Assembly: GCF_019710745.1 (NCBI RefSeq)
Contig: NZ_JAHKJW010000006.1
Span: 149,683-213,682, forward strand
Direction of reading: 5' to 3'
Origin: Streptomyces beigongshangae
GTDB taxonomy: Bacteria > Actinomycetota > Actinomycetes > Streptomycetales > Streptomycetaceae
DNA: 64,000 nt
Below, one piece after another: positions 56,701 to 64,000 of this stretch. How positions within the stretch are numbered: the stretch's first letter is position 1; each line of letters starts with the position of its first letter. The notes under the pieces were generated by a model that was given only the letters and a program-made list of their open reading frames with translations, was not told where the DNA came from and did not search any database. Made by a program: the position numbers and the translations under genes.

Positions 56701-57596
56701 GTGTCGCGGCCCACGGCCACGTTCACGTCGAAGACCTTGTTGTACGAGTAGGCGCGGCCGTCCGTCTTGTGCGTGCCCGCGTACCGCAGGGCCCGCTTGC
56801 CCGTGAAGCCCGCGCCCGACTTGGCCGTCGGGGAGCCGCTCGGACCGCGGTCCACCAGGGAGAGCATGTCCTCGGGGACGGGATCCTCCCCGCCACCCGT
56901 CGAGAACTGGACGTCGGCGAGCTGGGTGGCGTCGGAGGCGCCGTTGTTCTTGCTGATCTCCAGCCGGAAGTGCTGGTACCGCGCGGGCTCCGACAGGTCG
57001 TACGACTTGGTCTGGAACCGCTCGCCGAAGGACTCGCCCGTCCGGCTGTCGAGGGTCTTCCACTCCTTGCCGTCCGCGGAGCCCTGGAAGGTCCAGTCGG
57101 CGGGGTCGCGCTCGTCGTGGTCGTTGGCCGACGTGAGCGCGTACGTCACCAGGTCGACGGGGGCGTCCAGTTCGAACTCCACCCAGCCGGTGGGCGCGAA
57201 GGTCAGCCACTTGGTACCGGGCTCGACGTCGGCGAGGTTCTCCTTCACCTCGCCGCCGCCGGTGTTCTCGCCGCTCGCGCGGACGTCCGTGACGTGGTCC
57301 GTCACATTGCCGGGGATGCCGGTGCTGAAGCCGCCGTCGACCCCCGACGCCCGCTCGGTGCCGTCGGCCGAGGTGTCGACCGTGTTGAGCCAGTCGGGTG
57401 CGGGTTCGCCCGCCTCGAAGGAGGACCCGAACTCCCGCTCCTTGGCGGCCGCCTCAGCGGGCCGGGCGACGGCGGCGCCCTGCGAGGACACCACCAGTGC
57501 GAAGGCGGCCGCTCCGAGGACCGCCGTGGAACCCCATCCCTGCCGGGTTCCGAGCCGGGATCCGTGCGGAGACCCTTGCCGAGATCTGTGGTGCAT
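53757..57596 (-). CDS. Secreted GH92 family alpha-mannosidase with carbohydrate-binding domains
   Basis: A 1279-residue exported glycosidase. An N-terminal signal peptide (GAAAFALVVSSQGAAVARPA) is followed by a discoidin-like domain (residues about 105-235: WLTFAPTGWVEFELDAPVDL, YQHFRLEISKNNGASDATQL). GH92 N- and catalytic domains span about 415-1150 with NNGFWDTYRTTWPAYSLLTP, MYGHSNQVAHHVNYMYNAAG and GDEDNGEQSAWYLFSSLGFY, which carries the acidic catalytic residues. A second discoidin/NPCBM-like domain closes the protein. GH92 enzymes are calcium-dependent exo-alpha-mannosidases that trim N-glycans or yeast mannan. Start ATG 57596 follows GGAGGG. A palindromic operator 33 nt upstream implies control by a LacI-type repressor. 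Confidence 0.95.
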   Translation of the reverse strand: MHHRSRQGSPHGSRLGTRQGWGSTAVLGAAAFALVVSSQGAAVARPAEAAAKEREFGSSFEAGEPAPDWLNTVDTSADGTERASGVDGGFSTGIPGNVTDHVTDVRASGENTGGGEVKENLADVEPGTKWLTFAPTGWVEFELDAPVDLVTYALTSANDHDERDPADWTFQGSADGKEWKTLDSRTGESFGERFQTKSYDLSEPARYQHFRLEISKNNGASDATQLADVQFSTGGGEDPVPEDMLSLVDRGPSGSPTAKSGAGFTGKRALRYAGTHKTDGRAYSYNKVFDVNVAVGRDTELAYRIYPSMADGDLDYDATNVSVDLAFTDGTYLSDLRAQDQHGFALTPQGQGASKVLYVNQWNNVVSRIGSVAAGRTVDRILVAYDSPKGPAKFRGWLDDVNLSVKKPEKPKAHLSDYASTVRGTNSSGSFSRGNNFPATAVPHGFNFWTPVTNAGSLSWLYDYARGNNADNLPTVQAFSASHEPSPWMGDRQTFQVMPSTASGTPDTGRTARALPFRHENETARPHYYGVTFENGLKTEMAPTDHAAAMRFTFPGDDANVLFDNVTDQAGLTLDKESGTFTGYSDVKSGLSTGATRLFVYGTFDAPVKEGSSSGVKGYLKFEPGADRTVTLRIATSLISIDQAKDNLRQEIPDGTSFEAVKSRAQKQWDRILGKVEVEGATPDQLTTLYSSLYRLYLYPNSGFEKVGGKYRYASPFSPMPNPDSPTHTGAKIVDGKVYVNNGFWDTYRTTWPAYSLLTPGQAGEMVDGFVQQYKDGGWTSRWSSPGYADLMTGTSSDVAFADAYVKGVDFDAESAYDAAVKNATVVPPSSGVGRKGMATSPFKGYTSTDTHEGLSWALEGYLNDYGIAKMGEALYKKTGKKKYKEESAYFLNRAQDYVNLFDPKAGFFQGRDAKGDWRVESEKYDPRVWGHDYTETNGWGYAFTAPQDSRGLANLYGGRSGLAGKLDTYFSTPETASPDLKGSYGGVIHEMIEARDVRMGMYGHSNQVAHHVNYMYNAAGQPWKTQKNVREVLSRLYTGSEIGQGYHGDEDNGEQSAWYLFSSLGFYPLVMGSGEYAIGSPLFKKVTVRLENGRKLVVKAPRNSAKNVYVQGLRVNGKSWKSTSLPHDVVSRGGVLEFDMGSKPSSWGTGRNAAPVSITQDDEVPSPRSDAVKGEGALFDDTSATNATVASADLPTAGPVKAVQYTLTSAEGAKAPKGWALQGSSDGTTWKDLDKRSGQSFTWDRQTRAFSVAAPGTYAKYRLVLDGEATLAEVELLS

Positions 57597-57628
57597 GCGC
57601 CGGCACCCTCCTCTGTCACGTGCGCCTG

Positions 57629-57640
57629 GACAACGTTGTC
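57629..57640. promoter_or_regulatory. 12-bp operator upstream of GH92 gene
   Basis: GACAACGTTGTC, a perfect palindrome 33 nt before the ATG at 57596, where a LacI-family repressor could cover the promoter or start of transcription. The same sequence recurs at 53573-53584. Confidence 0.7.
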
Positions 57641-57881
57641 AACTTCGCTGCGCAGGTCCAGTAGGGAGTCAAGGGGCAAGTGATGTCAAGGGCGTTGTGC
57701 GTGACGTACGGGGCCGGTGCCGGCAGCCGGCCCGACGCCGGCCGCTGCGGTCCCACCTGTCGGCTTCCTGTTCGGGCGCTGATCGCTGCCTGATGGGTAC
57801 CTGTGCGGCAAGCCTCCGGACAGCTCATATTTCCGCGAGGTCTCACTTCGGGAAAGAGGTCGGCCAACTGTGCATTCGATC

Positions 57882-57914
57882 TTGATCCGCTGGCGGGAAG
57901 TGGACTATACCTGT
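57882..57914 (+). promoter_or_regulatory. ngcE promoter with dre-like site
   Basis: TTGATC (57882-57887) and TATACC (57906-57911) spaced by 18 nt form a promoter about 270 nt before ngcE. AGTGGACTATACCTGT (57899-57914) overlaps the -10 and agrees with the DasR-responsive element AGTGGTCTAGACCACT at 12 of 16 positions. DasR is the GlcNAc-responsive regulator, which fits the operon's substrate. The rest of the gap 57641-58188 shows no gene. Confidence 0.5.
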
Positions 57915-58188
57915 CGCGTCCGCCCAGTCGTTCGACCGGTCGCGGGCGGGCGAAAGCCGGGGACGAGGGAGCGCGGTGACCAGTGGAATTGCCGTGCATT
58001 TCCGTGGCTCCCGGTGTTCCAGGCACGATCCAGCTCTACTGACGTCCCCTTGTGAAGGCGCCGGGCGACCCGTCCGACCTGCTTTTCCTTCCGGGGCCGG
58101 GGAATTCCCCGGGTAATGCAGTACCGACCGCGGTGCCGGGGAGGGTCCGGTTCACCGCCTGAGTCCTGATGAAGGTGAGGACTTGAGC

Positions 58189-59637
58189 ATGGGATCCACT
58201 TCCGCGCACAACGACCGCGGGGGTTTCGGCCGCCGCGACCTGATCAAGCGGTCCGCCGCGCTCGGACTGATCACCGTTCCCACGACGGGCTTCCTGTCGG
58301 CGTGCGCCAGCGGCGACGGCGGTGACGACGAGAAGGTCGACAAGGGCAAGAAGACCAAGGAGAACCCGCTCGCCGTCAACGGGAGCGCGCCGCTGGAGAT
58401 CGTCATCTTCGACGGCGGTTTCGGCACGGAGTACGCCGAGGACGCCAAGGCGGTCTACGAGAAGAACTTCCCCGAGGCGAAGGTCAAGTTCTCCTCGACC
58501 CAGAAGATCCAGTCGGTCCTCCAGCCGCGCTTCAACCAGGGCACCCCGCCGGACCTGATCGACAACTCCGGTGCCGAGCAGATGGACATGGGCGTCCTGG
58601 TCGGCAAGAAGCAGCTCGCCGACCTCACCCCGCTCCTCGACGCACCCTCCGTCGACGACCCGGCCAAGAAGGTCCGGGACACCCTGCGCCCCGGCATCGT
58701 CGAGATGGGCCAGTTCGACGGCGACCCGGTCTGGATCATGTACTACGCGTACACCGTCTACGGCGTGTGGTACTCGCAGAAGGCGCTGGCGTCCCTCGAC
58801 GCGACGTACCCGGAGACCTGGGACGACATGCTCGCGGTCTGCGCGAAGGCGAAGAAGAAGGGCATCGCGGGCTGGACGTACGCGGGCAAGCACCCGTACT
58901 ACATCCCCTTCTCGCTCTACCCGATGATCGCCAAGGTCGGTGGGCGCGAGGTCCTCGACGCCATCGACAACCTCGAACCGAACGCCTGGAAGCACCCCGC
59001 GGTCAAGGCATGTTTCGAGGCGTACTACGAGCTCTACAAGAAGGGTTACATCCTCAGGGGCACCCCGGGCCTGGACCACATCCAGTCCCAGACCGCCTGG
59101 ACCGAGGGCAAGGCGCTCTTCATCCCGAACGGGTCCTGGGTGGAGAACGAGGCGGCCAAGACCATGCCGAAGGACTTCGACCTCGCCGTGAACGCGCCCA
59201 GCGGCATCGACAGCTCGGACAAGCTGCCCTTCGGCGCCATCTGGGCCTCCGGCGGTGAGCCCTTCATCGTCCCGGCCAAGGCCAGGAACACCGAGGGCGG
59301 CATGGAGCAGCTGCGCATCATGCTCAGCGAGGCGTCGTCGAAGAACTTCACCTCCTCCGTCAAGTCGCTGACCGCCTTCAACGGCGGCACCGACGGCATC
59401 GAGCTGACGCCGGGTCTGACGTCGGGTGTCGCCGCCCTGGAGAAGGCCGGCGACAACGTGGTCAACCCGCGCATCCAGGACTGGTACGTGGCCCTCCAGA
59501 AGGAGAAGATCGGCGTCGGCGGCCTGGGCGAGATGATGGCGGGCCGGCTCACCCCGGCCGAGGCCATCAAGAAGATCCAGGGCTACGCGGACGACGCGGC
59601 CAAGGACGACAGCATCCAGCACTACAAGCACCAGTGA
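58189..59637 (+). CDS. ngcE: N-acetylglucosamine/chitobiose-binding lipoprotein NgcE
   Basis: A 482-residue sugar-binding protein of the ABC transporter NgcEFG. It starts with a twin-arginine-like signal (GRRDLIKRSAALGLI) and a lipobox ending LSAC, so it is exported, probably folded, and lipid-anchored outside. The SBP_bac_1 fold shows GTPPDLIDNSGAEQMDMGVL, YYAYTVYGVWYSQKALASLD, AWTEGKALFIPNGSWVENEA. The order ngcE-ngcF-ngcG-rok-xylF matches S. coelicolor SCO6005-SCO6009. Start ATG 58189 lies 7 nt after GAGGA; a TTG two codons earlier is too close to that site. Confidence 0.93.
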   Translation: MGSTSAHNDRGGFGRRDLIKRSAALGLITVPTTGFLSACASGDGGDDEKVDKGKKTKENPLAVNGSAPLEIVIFDGGFGTEYAEDAKAVYEKNFPEAKVKFSSTQKIQSVLQPRFNQGTPPDLIDNSGAEQMDMGVLVGKKQLADLTPLLDAPSVDDPAKKVRDTLRPGIVEMGQFDGDPVWIMYYAYTVYGVWYSQKALASLDATYPETWDDMLAVCAKAKKKGIAGWTYAGKHPYYIPFSLYPMIAKVGGREVLDAIDNLEPNAWKHPAVKACFEAYYELYKKGYILRGTPGLDHIQSQTAWTEGKALFIPNGSWVENEAAKTMPKDFDLAVNAPSGIDSSDKLPFGAIWASGGEPFIVPAKARNTEGGMEQLRIMLSEASSKNFTSSVKSLTAFNGGTDGIELTPGLTSGVAALEKAGDNVVNPRIQDWYVALQKEKIGVGGLGEMMAGRLTPAEAIKKIQGYADDAAKDDSIQHYKHQ

Positions 59638-59643
59638 GCGCGC

Positions 59644-59676
59644 GGCCGGGCCCCGGACGGTGTCCGGGGCCCGGCC
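59644..59676 (+). terminator. Hairpin between ngcE and ngcF
   Basis: GGCCGGGCCCCGGAC (59644-59658) and GTCCGGGGCCCGGCC (59662-59676) form a perfect 15-bp stem with a 3-nt loop, 6 nt after the ngcE stop and within the operon. It can stabilise or partly end the message so that more binding protein than permease is made. Confidence 0.8.
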
Positions 59677-59728
59677 CTCGGTGTGCGGCGTCGACGGCAG
59701 CCCCCGCGGGAAGATCGGGTCGGTAGGA

Positions 59729-60658
59729 ATGCAACACGGCAAATACCGTTTCATCGTGGGGTTCCTGGCAGCCCCCCTGTCCCTTTACAGCCTGTTCGTG
59801 ATCTGGCCCTTCGTCCAGTCCATCTACTATTCGTTCACGGACTGGAGCGGTCTGAGTCCCGAGTTCGAAATGGTGGGCTTCAAGAACTACACGAGACTGT
59901 TCGACGACGAGGTCTTCTGGAAATCGCTGCAGCACAGCGTGTTGTTCGTCCTGCTGCTGCCCCTGGTGACCCTCACCATGGCGCTCTTCTTCGCCTTCAT
60001 GCTGAATGTCGGCGGACGGCGCCGGAAGAACGCCGCGATCGCCGGAGTGCGCGGATCCTCCTTCTACAAGGTGGTCTACTTCTTTCCCCAGGTGCTGTCG
60101 ATCGCGATCGTCGCGCTGCTGTTCCAGTTCGCGTACAACCCCAACAGCGGAGCGATCAATTCCGGTCTGCAGGCGGTGGGTCTGGACGATGTCCAGCCCG
60201 ACTGGCTCGGTGACCCCGATCTGGCTCTGTGGTGCGTCTTCGCGGTCCTCGTCTGGTGCACCGTCGGCTTCTTCGTGGTGCTCTTCTCCGCGGGAATGGC
60301 CTCGATCCCCAAGGACTACTACGAGGCGGCGCTGCTGGACGGCGCGAACCGCATCACGACGTTCTTCAGGATCACCCTGCCGCTGCTCTGGGACACCGTG
60401 CAGTCCGGCTGGGCCTACATGGGCATCCTGGCGCTCGGCGCCGAGTCCTTCGCGGTCGTGCAGATCATGACCGTGGGACCGAACGGCGGCGGCCCCGACT
60501 ACTCGACGACCGTGCTGCCGCTGTACGTCTACCAGAAGGCGTTCCGCGACGGCCAGGCCGCCTACGCGACGACGGTCGGTGTCGCCCTGCTCGTCGTGAC
60601 GCTGCTGTTCGTGGCGGTCGTGATGCGGATGGGCCGGCGTGAGCGGCTGGAGTACTGA
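59729..60658 (+). CDS. ngcF: NgcF permease
   Basis: A 309-residue inner membrane permease of the MalF type with six or so helices (FLAAPLSLYSLFVIWPFVQS, FVLLLPLVTLTMALFFAFML, VVYFFPQVLSIAIVALLFQF, WCVFAVLVWCTVGFFVVLFS). The EAA loop for ATPase contact is in DYYEAALLDGANRITTFFRI. It imports GlcNAc or chitobiose with NgcE and NgcG; no ATPase gene is in the operon, as usual for sugar importers in Streptomyces that share MsiK. Start ATG 59729 (MQHGKYRF) has GGTAGGA directly against it, so the start signal is imperfect. Confidence 0.92.
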   Translation: MQHGKYRFIVGFLAAPLSLYSLFVIWPFVQSIYYSFTDWSGLSPEFEMVGFKNYTRLFDDEVFWKSLQHSVLFVLLLPLVTLTMALFFAFMLNVGGRRRKNAAIAGVRGSSFYKVVYFFPQVLSIAIVALLFQFAYNPNSGAINSGLQAVGLDDVQPDWLGDPDLALWCVFAVLVWCTVGFFVVLFSAGMASIPKDYYEAALLDGANRITTFFRITLPLLWDTVQSGWAYMGILALGAESFAVVQIMTVGPNGGGPDYSTTVLPLYVYQKAFRDGQAAYATTVGVALLVVTLLFVAVVMRMGRRERLEY

Positions 60659-60737
60659 TGCGGGCCCCGTCGGCCCCGTCGGCCCCGCCGATTACGCGGA
60701 CCCTGTCGGCCCCGCAGACCCCGCCTGCCCTGCCGGT

Positions 60738-60790
60738 CTCACCGACCGCACCGGTCTCACCGACCGTACCGACCGCACCGACCGCGCCGC
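60738..60790 (+). repeat. Short repeats in ngcF-ngcG spacer
   Basis: The 145-nt spacer between ngcF and ngcG is made of repeated CACCGGTCTCACCGACCG and GACCGCACC units, preceded by (GGCCCCGTC)n. It has no gene. Its last part carries GAGGAGG for ngcG. Confidence 0.6.
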
Positions 60791-60803
60791 GAGGAGGCCA
60801 CGA

Positions 60804-61724
60804 GTGAAGACGACCGACACGCCTCCCGCCGGCACCACCGGAGAGGGAGCGCCCGTCACGAAGAGCGCGCCCGCGCCCGGGCCGCGGGAGAAGGCGACCG
60901 AGGGCAGGACCCTCAACATCTTCTCGCACGGCATGCTCGTCCTCTGGGCGTTCATGGTCGTGATGCCGCTGCTGTGGGCGGTGATGACCTCGTTCAAGAC
61001 GGACAAGGACATCTTCAGCTCGCCGTGGGCGCTGCCCGACACGCTGCACTTCGACAACTGGTCGCGCGCCTGGACCTCGGCGAACATGAGCGACTACTTC
61101 CTCAACACGGTCATCGTGGTGGGGTGCTCGCTCCTCGGCACCATGCTGCTGGGCTCCATGGCGGCGTACGTCCTCGCGCGCTTCGAGTTCCCCGGGAACC
61201 GCTTCATCTACTTCCTCTTCATCGGGGGGATGAGCTTTCCGGTCATCCTGGCGCTGGTCCCGCTGTTCTACGTCATGCAGAACCTCTCGCTGCTGAACAC
61301 GCTGCCCGGGCTCGTGCTGGTCTACATCGCGTACTCGCTGCCGTTCACCGTGTTCTTCATGACGTCCTTCTTCCGCACCCTGCCGACCTCGGTGGCCGAG
61401 GCGGCCTTCGTGGACGGCGCCTCGCACACCAGGACGTTCTTCCAGGTGATGCTGCCGATGGCCAAGCCCGGCCTGATCAGCATCACCATCTTCAATTTCC
61501 TGGGGCAGTGGAACCAGTACCTGCTGCCGACGGTGCTCAACACCGAGCCCGACCGCAAGGTGCTCACCCAGGGCCTCGTCCAGCTCGCCGTCAGCCAGGG
61601 CTACAAAGGTGACTGGTCGGGGCTGTTCGCGGGCCTCGTGATGGCGATGCTGCCGGTGCTCGCGGCGTACATCGTCTTCCAGCGCCAGGTGGTGCAGGGG
61701 CTGACGGCGGGGGCGCTCAAGTAG
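60804..61724 (+). CDS. ngcG: NgcG permease
   Basis: A 306-residue MalG-type permease. A polar, Pro-rich N-terminus of about 40 residues precedes the helices (GMLVLWAFMVVMPLLWAVMT, YFLNTVIVVGCSLLGTMLLG, MSFPVILALVPLFYVMQNL). The EAA motif is VAEAAFVDGASHTRTFFQVM and the C-terminal IVFQRQVVQGLTAGALK is typical of MalG-like proteins. Start GTG 60804 lies 7 nt after GAGGAGG. Last gene of the transporter operon before a strong terminator. Confidence 0.93.
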   Translation: MKTTDTPPAGTTGEGAPVTKSAPAPGPREKATEGRTLNIFSHGMLVLWAFMVVMPLLWAVMTSFKTDKDIFSSPWALPDTLHFDNWSRAWTSANMSDYFLNTVIVVGCSLLGTMLLGSMAAYVLARFEFPGNRFIYFLFIGGMSFPVILALVPLFYVMQNLSLLNTLPGLVLVYIAYSLPFTVFFMTSFFRTLPTSVAEAAFVDGASHTRTFFQVMLPMAKPGLISITIFNFLGQWNQYLLPTVLNTEPDRKVLTQGLVQLAVSQGYKGDWSGLFAGLVMAMLPVLAAYIVFQRQVVQGLTAGALK

Positions 61725-61747
61725 CGGCCCGGCCGTCGGTTCGGTTT

Positions 61748-61787
61748 GCGAGGGTGGTCCCGTAATGGCGTACGGGGCCGCCCTCGC
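61748..61787 (+). terminator. Terminator of ngcEFG
   Basis: A 17-bp stem with two G-T pairs joins 61748-61764 and 61771-61787 around a 6-nt loop, 24 nt after the ngcG stop. Confidence 0.85.
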
Positions 61788-61933
61788 CGTGAGCGGACAC
61801 CCGGACGTACCCCCTTTCGTACCCCCTTTGCTCAACCTCTTGACGGGAGGCAACCCAAACGGCTCAGCTTAGAGTTCACTAGTTGGACATAGACGGGGCC
61901 TCACCGAGGCGGCCCCGTACGCAGGAGGTCGTC

Positions 61934-63133
61934 GTGGAGACTCCGGGGTCGCAGTCGTCGCTGCACCGAGCCAATCTCGAACGGGTCGTACGTGCGGTGC
62001 GCCTGGCCGGGTCGCTCACGCAGGCGGAGATCGCGAGGACGACGGGGCTGTCCGCGGCCACCGTCTCCAACATCGTCCGGGAGCTCAAGGACGGCGGAAC
62101 GGTCGAGGTCACCCCCACCTCGGCGGGCGGCCGCAGGGCCCGCAGCGTCAGCCTCAGCGGTGACGCCGGCATCGTCATCGGCGTCGACTTCGGCCATACG
62201 CACCTGCGCGTCGCGGTCGGCAACCTCGCGCACCAGGTGCTGGCCGAGGAGTCCGAGCCGCTGGACGTGGACGCCTCCGCCCCGCAGGGCTTCGACCGGG
62301 CGGAACAGCTGGTCAGCCGGCTCATCGAGGCCACCGGCGTGGACCGGGCGAAGATCGCGGGGGTGGGGCTCGGCGTGCCCGGTCCGATCGACGTCGAGTC
62401 CGGCACGCTCGGCTCCACCTCGATCCTGCCGGGCTGGACCGGCACCAGGCCCGCCGAGGAGCTGCGGGAGCGGCTGGGGGTCCCCGTGCACGTGGACAAC
62501 GACGCCAACCTGGGCGCCCTCGGCGAGCTCGTCTGGGGCAGCGGCAGGGGTGTCAGGGACCTCGCGTACATCAAGGTCGCCAGTGGTGTGGGCGCCGGGC
62601 TCGTGATCGACAGCAAGATCTACCGCGGCCCGGGCGGCACGGCGGGGGAGATCGGGCACATCACCCTCGACGAGTCCGGGCCGGTCTGCCGCTGCGGCAA
62701 CCGGGGCTGCCTGGAGACCTTCACGGCGGCGCGCTACGTGCTGCCCCTCCTCCAGTCCAGCCACGGCACGGACCTGACCATGGAGGGCGTCGTGCGGCTC
62801 GCGCGGGGCGGGGACCCCGGCTGCCGCCGGGTGATCGCCGACGTCGGCCGACATATCGGCAGCGGAGTTGCAAACCTGTGCAATCTGCTCAATCCGAGCC
62901 GGGTGGTGCTCGGCGGCGATCTCGCCGAGGCCGGGGAGCTGGTGCTGGGACCCATAAGGGAGTCCGTCGGCCGCTACGCGATCCCCAGCGCGGCACGCCA
63001 ACTGTCCGTACTCCCAGGGGCACTTGGCGGTCGGGCGGAGGTCCTCGGGGCCCTCGCGCTGGCCCTCGGGGAGATGGGCGATTCGACCCTTTTGGATGGA
63101 TCGCTCACTGCCGCCACACCTGCCTTCACTTAG
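61934..63133 (+). CDS. rok7B7: ROK-family transcriptional regulator Rok7B7-like
   Basis: A 399-residue ROK repressor: N-terminal winged helix (NLERVVRAVRLAGSLTQAEI, ARTTGLSAATVSNIVRELKD), then a sugar-kinase-like ROK domain (VIGVDFGHTHLRVAVGN, GVGLGVPGPIDVESG, VHVDNDANLGALGELVWGSG) with the zinc site GHITLDESGPVCRCGNRGCL. Between ngcG and xylF this is the Rok7B7 (SCO6008) position; Rok7B7 is reported to influence xylose transport, carbon catabolite repression and antibiotic production in S. coelicolor. Start GTG 61934 follows AGGAGG (61923-61928). Its promoter lies in 61790-61930, where TTGACG at 61840 is visible without a clear -10. Confidence 0.93.
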   Translation: METPGSQSSLHRANLERVVRAVRLAGSLTQAEIARTTGLSAATVSNIVRELKDGGTVEVTPTSAGGRRARSVSLSGDAGIVIGVDFGHTHLRVAVGNLAHQVLAEESEPLDVDASAPQGFDRAEQLVSRLIEATGVDRAKIAGVGLGVPGPIDVESGTLGSTSILPGWTGTRPAEELRERLGVPVHVDNDANLGALGELVWGSGRGVRDLAYIKVASGVGAGLVIDSKIYRGPGGTAGEIGHITLDESGPVCRCGNRGCLETFTAARYVLPLLQSSHGTDLTMEGVVRLARGGDPGCRRVIADVGRHIGSGVANLCNLLNPSRVVLGGDLAEAGELVLGPIRESVGRYAIPSAARQLSVLPGALGGRAEVLGALALALGEMGDSTLLDGSLTAATPAFT

Positions 63134-63135
63134 AT

Positions 63136-63162
63136 AACGGATGGCAGCGTTGCCATTCCGTT
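63136..63162 (+). terminator. Terminator after the ROK gene
   Basis: AACGGATGGCA (63136-63146) and TGCCATTCCGTT (63151-63162) pair with one bulged T around a GCGT loop, 3 nt after the stop codon. Confidence 0.7.
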
Positions 63163-63254
63163 AAGGATTTACTTCTTGACGTCGCACTGACAGCCGAGTT
63201 GACTTCCAGCCACCTCGGCCGCAACGTCGCGGCCTCGTCAGGGAGGTTTCTGAA

Positions 63255-64000
63255 GTGAACACGCGTATGCGTCGCGCCGCCTTTGCCGTTGCCGCTGGTG
63301 CGATGGCCGTCTCGCTGGCTGCCTGTGGCAGCGCCGAGGAGTCCGGCGACAAGAGCGACGACTCCTCGAAGCCCGCCGCCAAGGGCGACAACATCAAGGT
63401 CGGCCTCCTCCTTCCGGAGAACCAGACCGCCCGGTACGAGAAGTTCGACAAGCCCTTGATCGAGAAGAAGGTCAAGGAGCTCACGAACGACAAGGGCGAG
63501 GTCGTCTACGCCAACGCCAAGCAGGACGCCACCACGCAGTCCCAGCAGGTCGACACGATGATCACCAACAAGGTGGACGTGCTGATCGTGGACGCGGTGG
63601 ACTCCAAGGCCATCGCGGGCGGCGTCAAGAAGGCCAAGGACGCCGGCATCCCCGTCGTCGCGTACGACCGCCTGGCCGAGGGCCCGATCGACGCCTACAC
63701 CTCCTTCGACAACGAAGAGGTCGGCCGTGTCCAGGGCAAGGCGCTCCTGGAGGCCCTGGGCGACAAGGCGAAGACCTCCTCGAAGATCGTCATGATGAAC
63801 GGCGCGGTCACCGACCCGAACGCCGCCCTCTTCAAGAAGGGCGCGCTCTCCGAGCTGGAGGGCAAGGTCGACATCGCCAAGTCGTACGACACCAAGGAGT
63901 GGAAGCCGGAGAACGCCAACGCCAACATGGAAGGCGCCATCTCGTCGATCGGCAAGGACAAGATCGTCGGCGTCTACTCCGCCAACGACGGCATGGCGGG
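63255..64000 (+). CDS. xylF: Xylose-binding lipoprotein XylF, N-terminal part
   Basis: The first 248 residues of a periplasmic-type sugar-binding protein, cut by the window end. A signal peptide with lipobox (AVSLAACGSAEE) is followed by the ribose/xylose-binding fold: IKVGLLLPENQTARYEKFDK, TMITNKVDVLIVDAVDSKAI, GIPVVAYDRLAEGPIDAYTS, KIVMMNGAVTDPNAALFKKG. It is the extracellular receptor of the XylFGH xylose ABC transporter. Start GTG 63255 lies 8 nt after GGGAGG. The ROK regulator next door is the likely repressor. Confidence 0.92.
   Translation, partial: MNTRMRRAAFAVAAGAMAVSLAACGSAEESGDKSDDSSKPAAKGDNIKVGLLLPENQTARYEKFDKPLIEKKVKELTNDKGEVVYANAKQDATTQSQQVDTMITNKVDVLIVDAVDSKAIAGGVKKAKDAGIPVVAYDRLAEGPIDAYTSFDNEEVGRVQGKALLEALGDKAKTSSKIVMMNGAVTDPNAALFKKGALSELEGKVDIAKSYDTKEWKPENANANMEGAISSIGKDKIVGVYSANDGMA

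Noticed and set aside
54453..57683. A 1076-residue plus-strand open frame opposite GH92
   Set aside because: Composition is Val/Arg/Gly-rich shadow sequence with no motif; GH92 on the other strand is clear.

Overview
The window is high-GC chromosomal DNA with strong third-position GC bias, frequent GTG starts, AGGAGG-type ribosome binding sites and a Streptomyces gene repertoire (SepF-like protein, DUF397, DUF5999, DUF6099, HTH-MurA fusion, NgcEFG, ROK regulator). It is a Streptomyces chromosome segment. The right half keeps a gene order I recognise from S. coelicolor (arginine deiminase/ornithine carbamoyltransferase, HTH-MurA, aconitase, ngcEFG, rok7B7, xylF; about SCO5975 to SCO6009), interrupted by accessory islands.

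Layout. 1-7384: an amino acid permease fragment, four tightly coupled glycosyltransferases (876-5570) and a GAF/ANTAR regulator pair. 7752-10972: spore photoproduct lyase-like radical SAM protein, topoisomerase IB and a GNAT acetyltransferase. 11145-15654: a dead IS5 copy, a secreted DUF3494 protein with a collagen-like and histidine-rich tail, a DUF5819/HTTM membrane pair (SdpA/SdpB-like) and a DUF397 gene. 15720-18423: furA-katG on the minus strand. 18680-22573: SepF-like protein, ATPase plus MazG-like protein, DUF6099, F420-dependent oxidoreductase. 22753-29105: Hen1-Pnkp RNA repair operon, then a divergent-codon-motif NAD kinase-like/SPFH pair. 29237-35871: arginine deiminase and ornithine carbamoyltransferase, ATP-binding regulator, PaaX-type regulator, small Streptomyces proteins, and an orphan binding protein/membrane protein pair. 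36123-36582: gene remnants, including an NRPS thioesterase end with a frameshift.

36718-41007 is the strongest candidate for an uncommon system: a two-gene operon of an EACC1-like conflict-system component and a 1300-residue protein that joins a caspase-type protease, an SF1 helicase and a degenerate nuclease-like tail. It is bordered by IS3 debris. 43378-50000 is a second island, sitting between murA and aconitase, with a 1318-residue HTH-STAND NTPase-WD40 protein whose WD repeats are nearly identical at DNA level, a secreted protein, small minus-strand genes and IS5 debris.

50247-64000 is carbon metabolism: iron-sulfur aconitase under likely TamR and DmdR-type control, a secreted GH92 alpha-mannosidase flanked by two identical 12-bp operators, the NgcEFG amino sugar transporter, the ROK regulator and the start of xylF. 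Between aconitase and GH92, where two genes converge, lies a well-formed promoter with a perfect CebR operator but no gene, followed by two strong hairpins: a possible carbon-regulated small RNA or the scar of a lost gene.

All assignments come from reading the sequence and remembered family motifs; no database search was run. No tRNA, rRNA or CRISPR array was seen.
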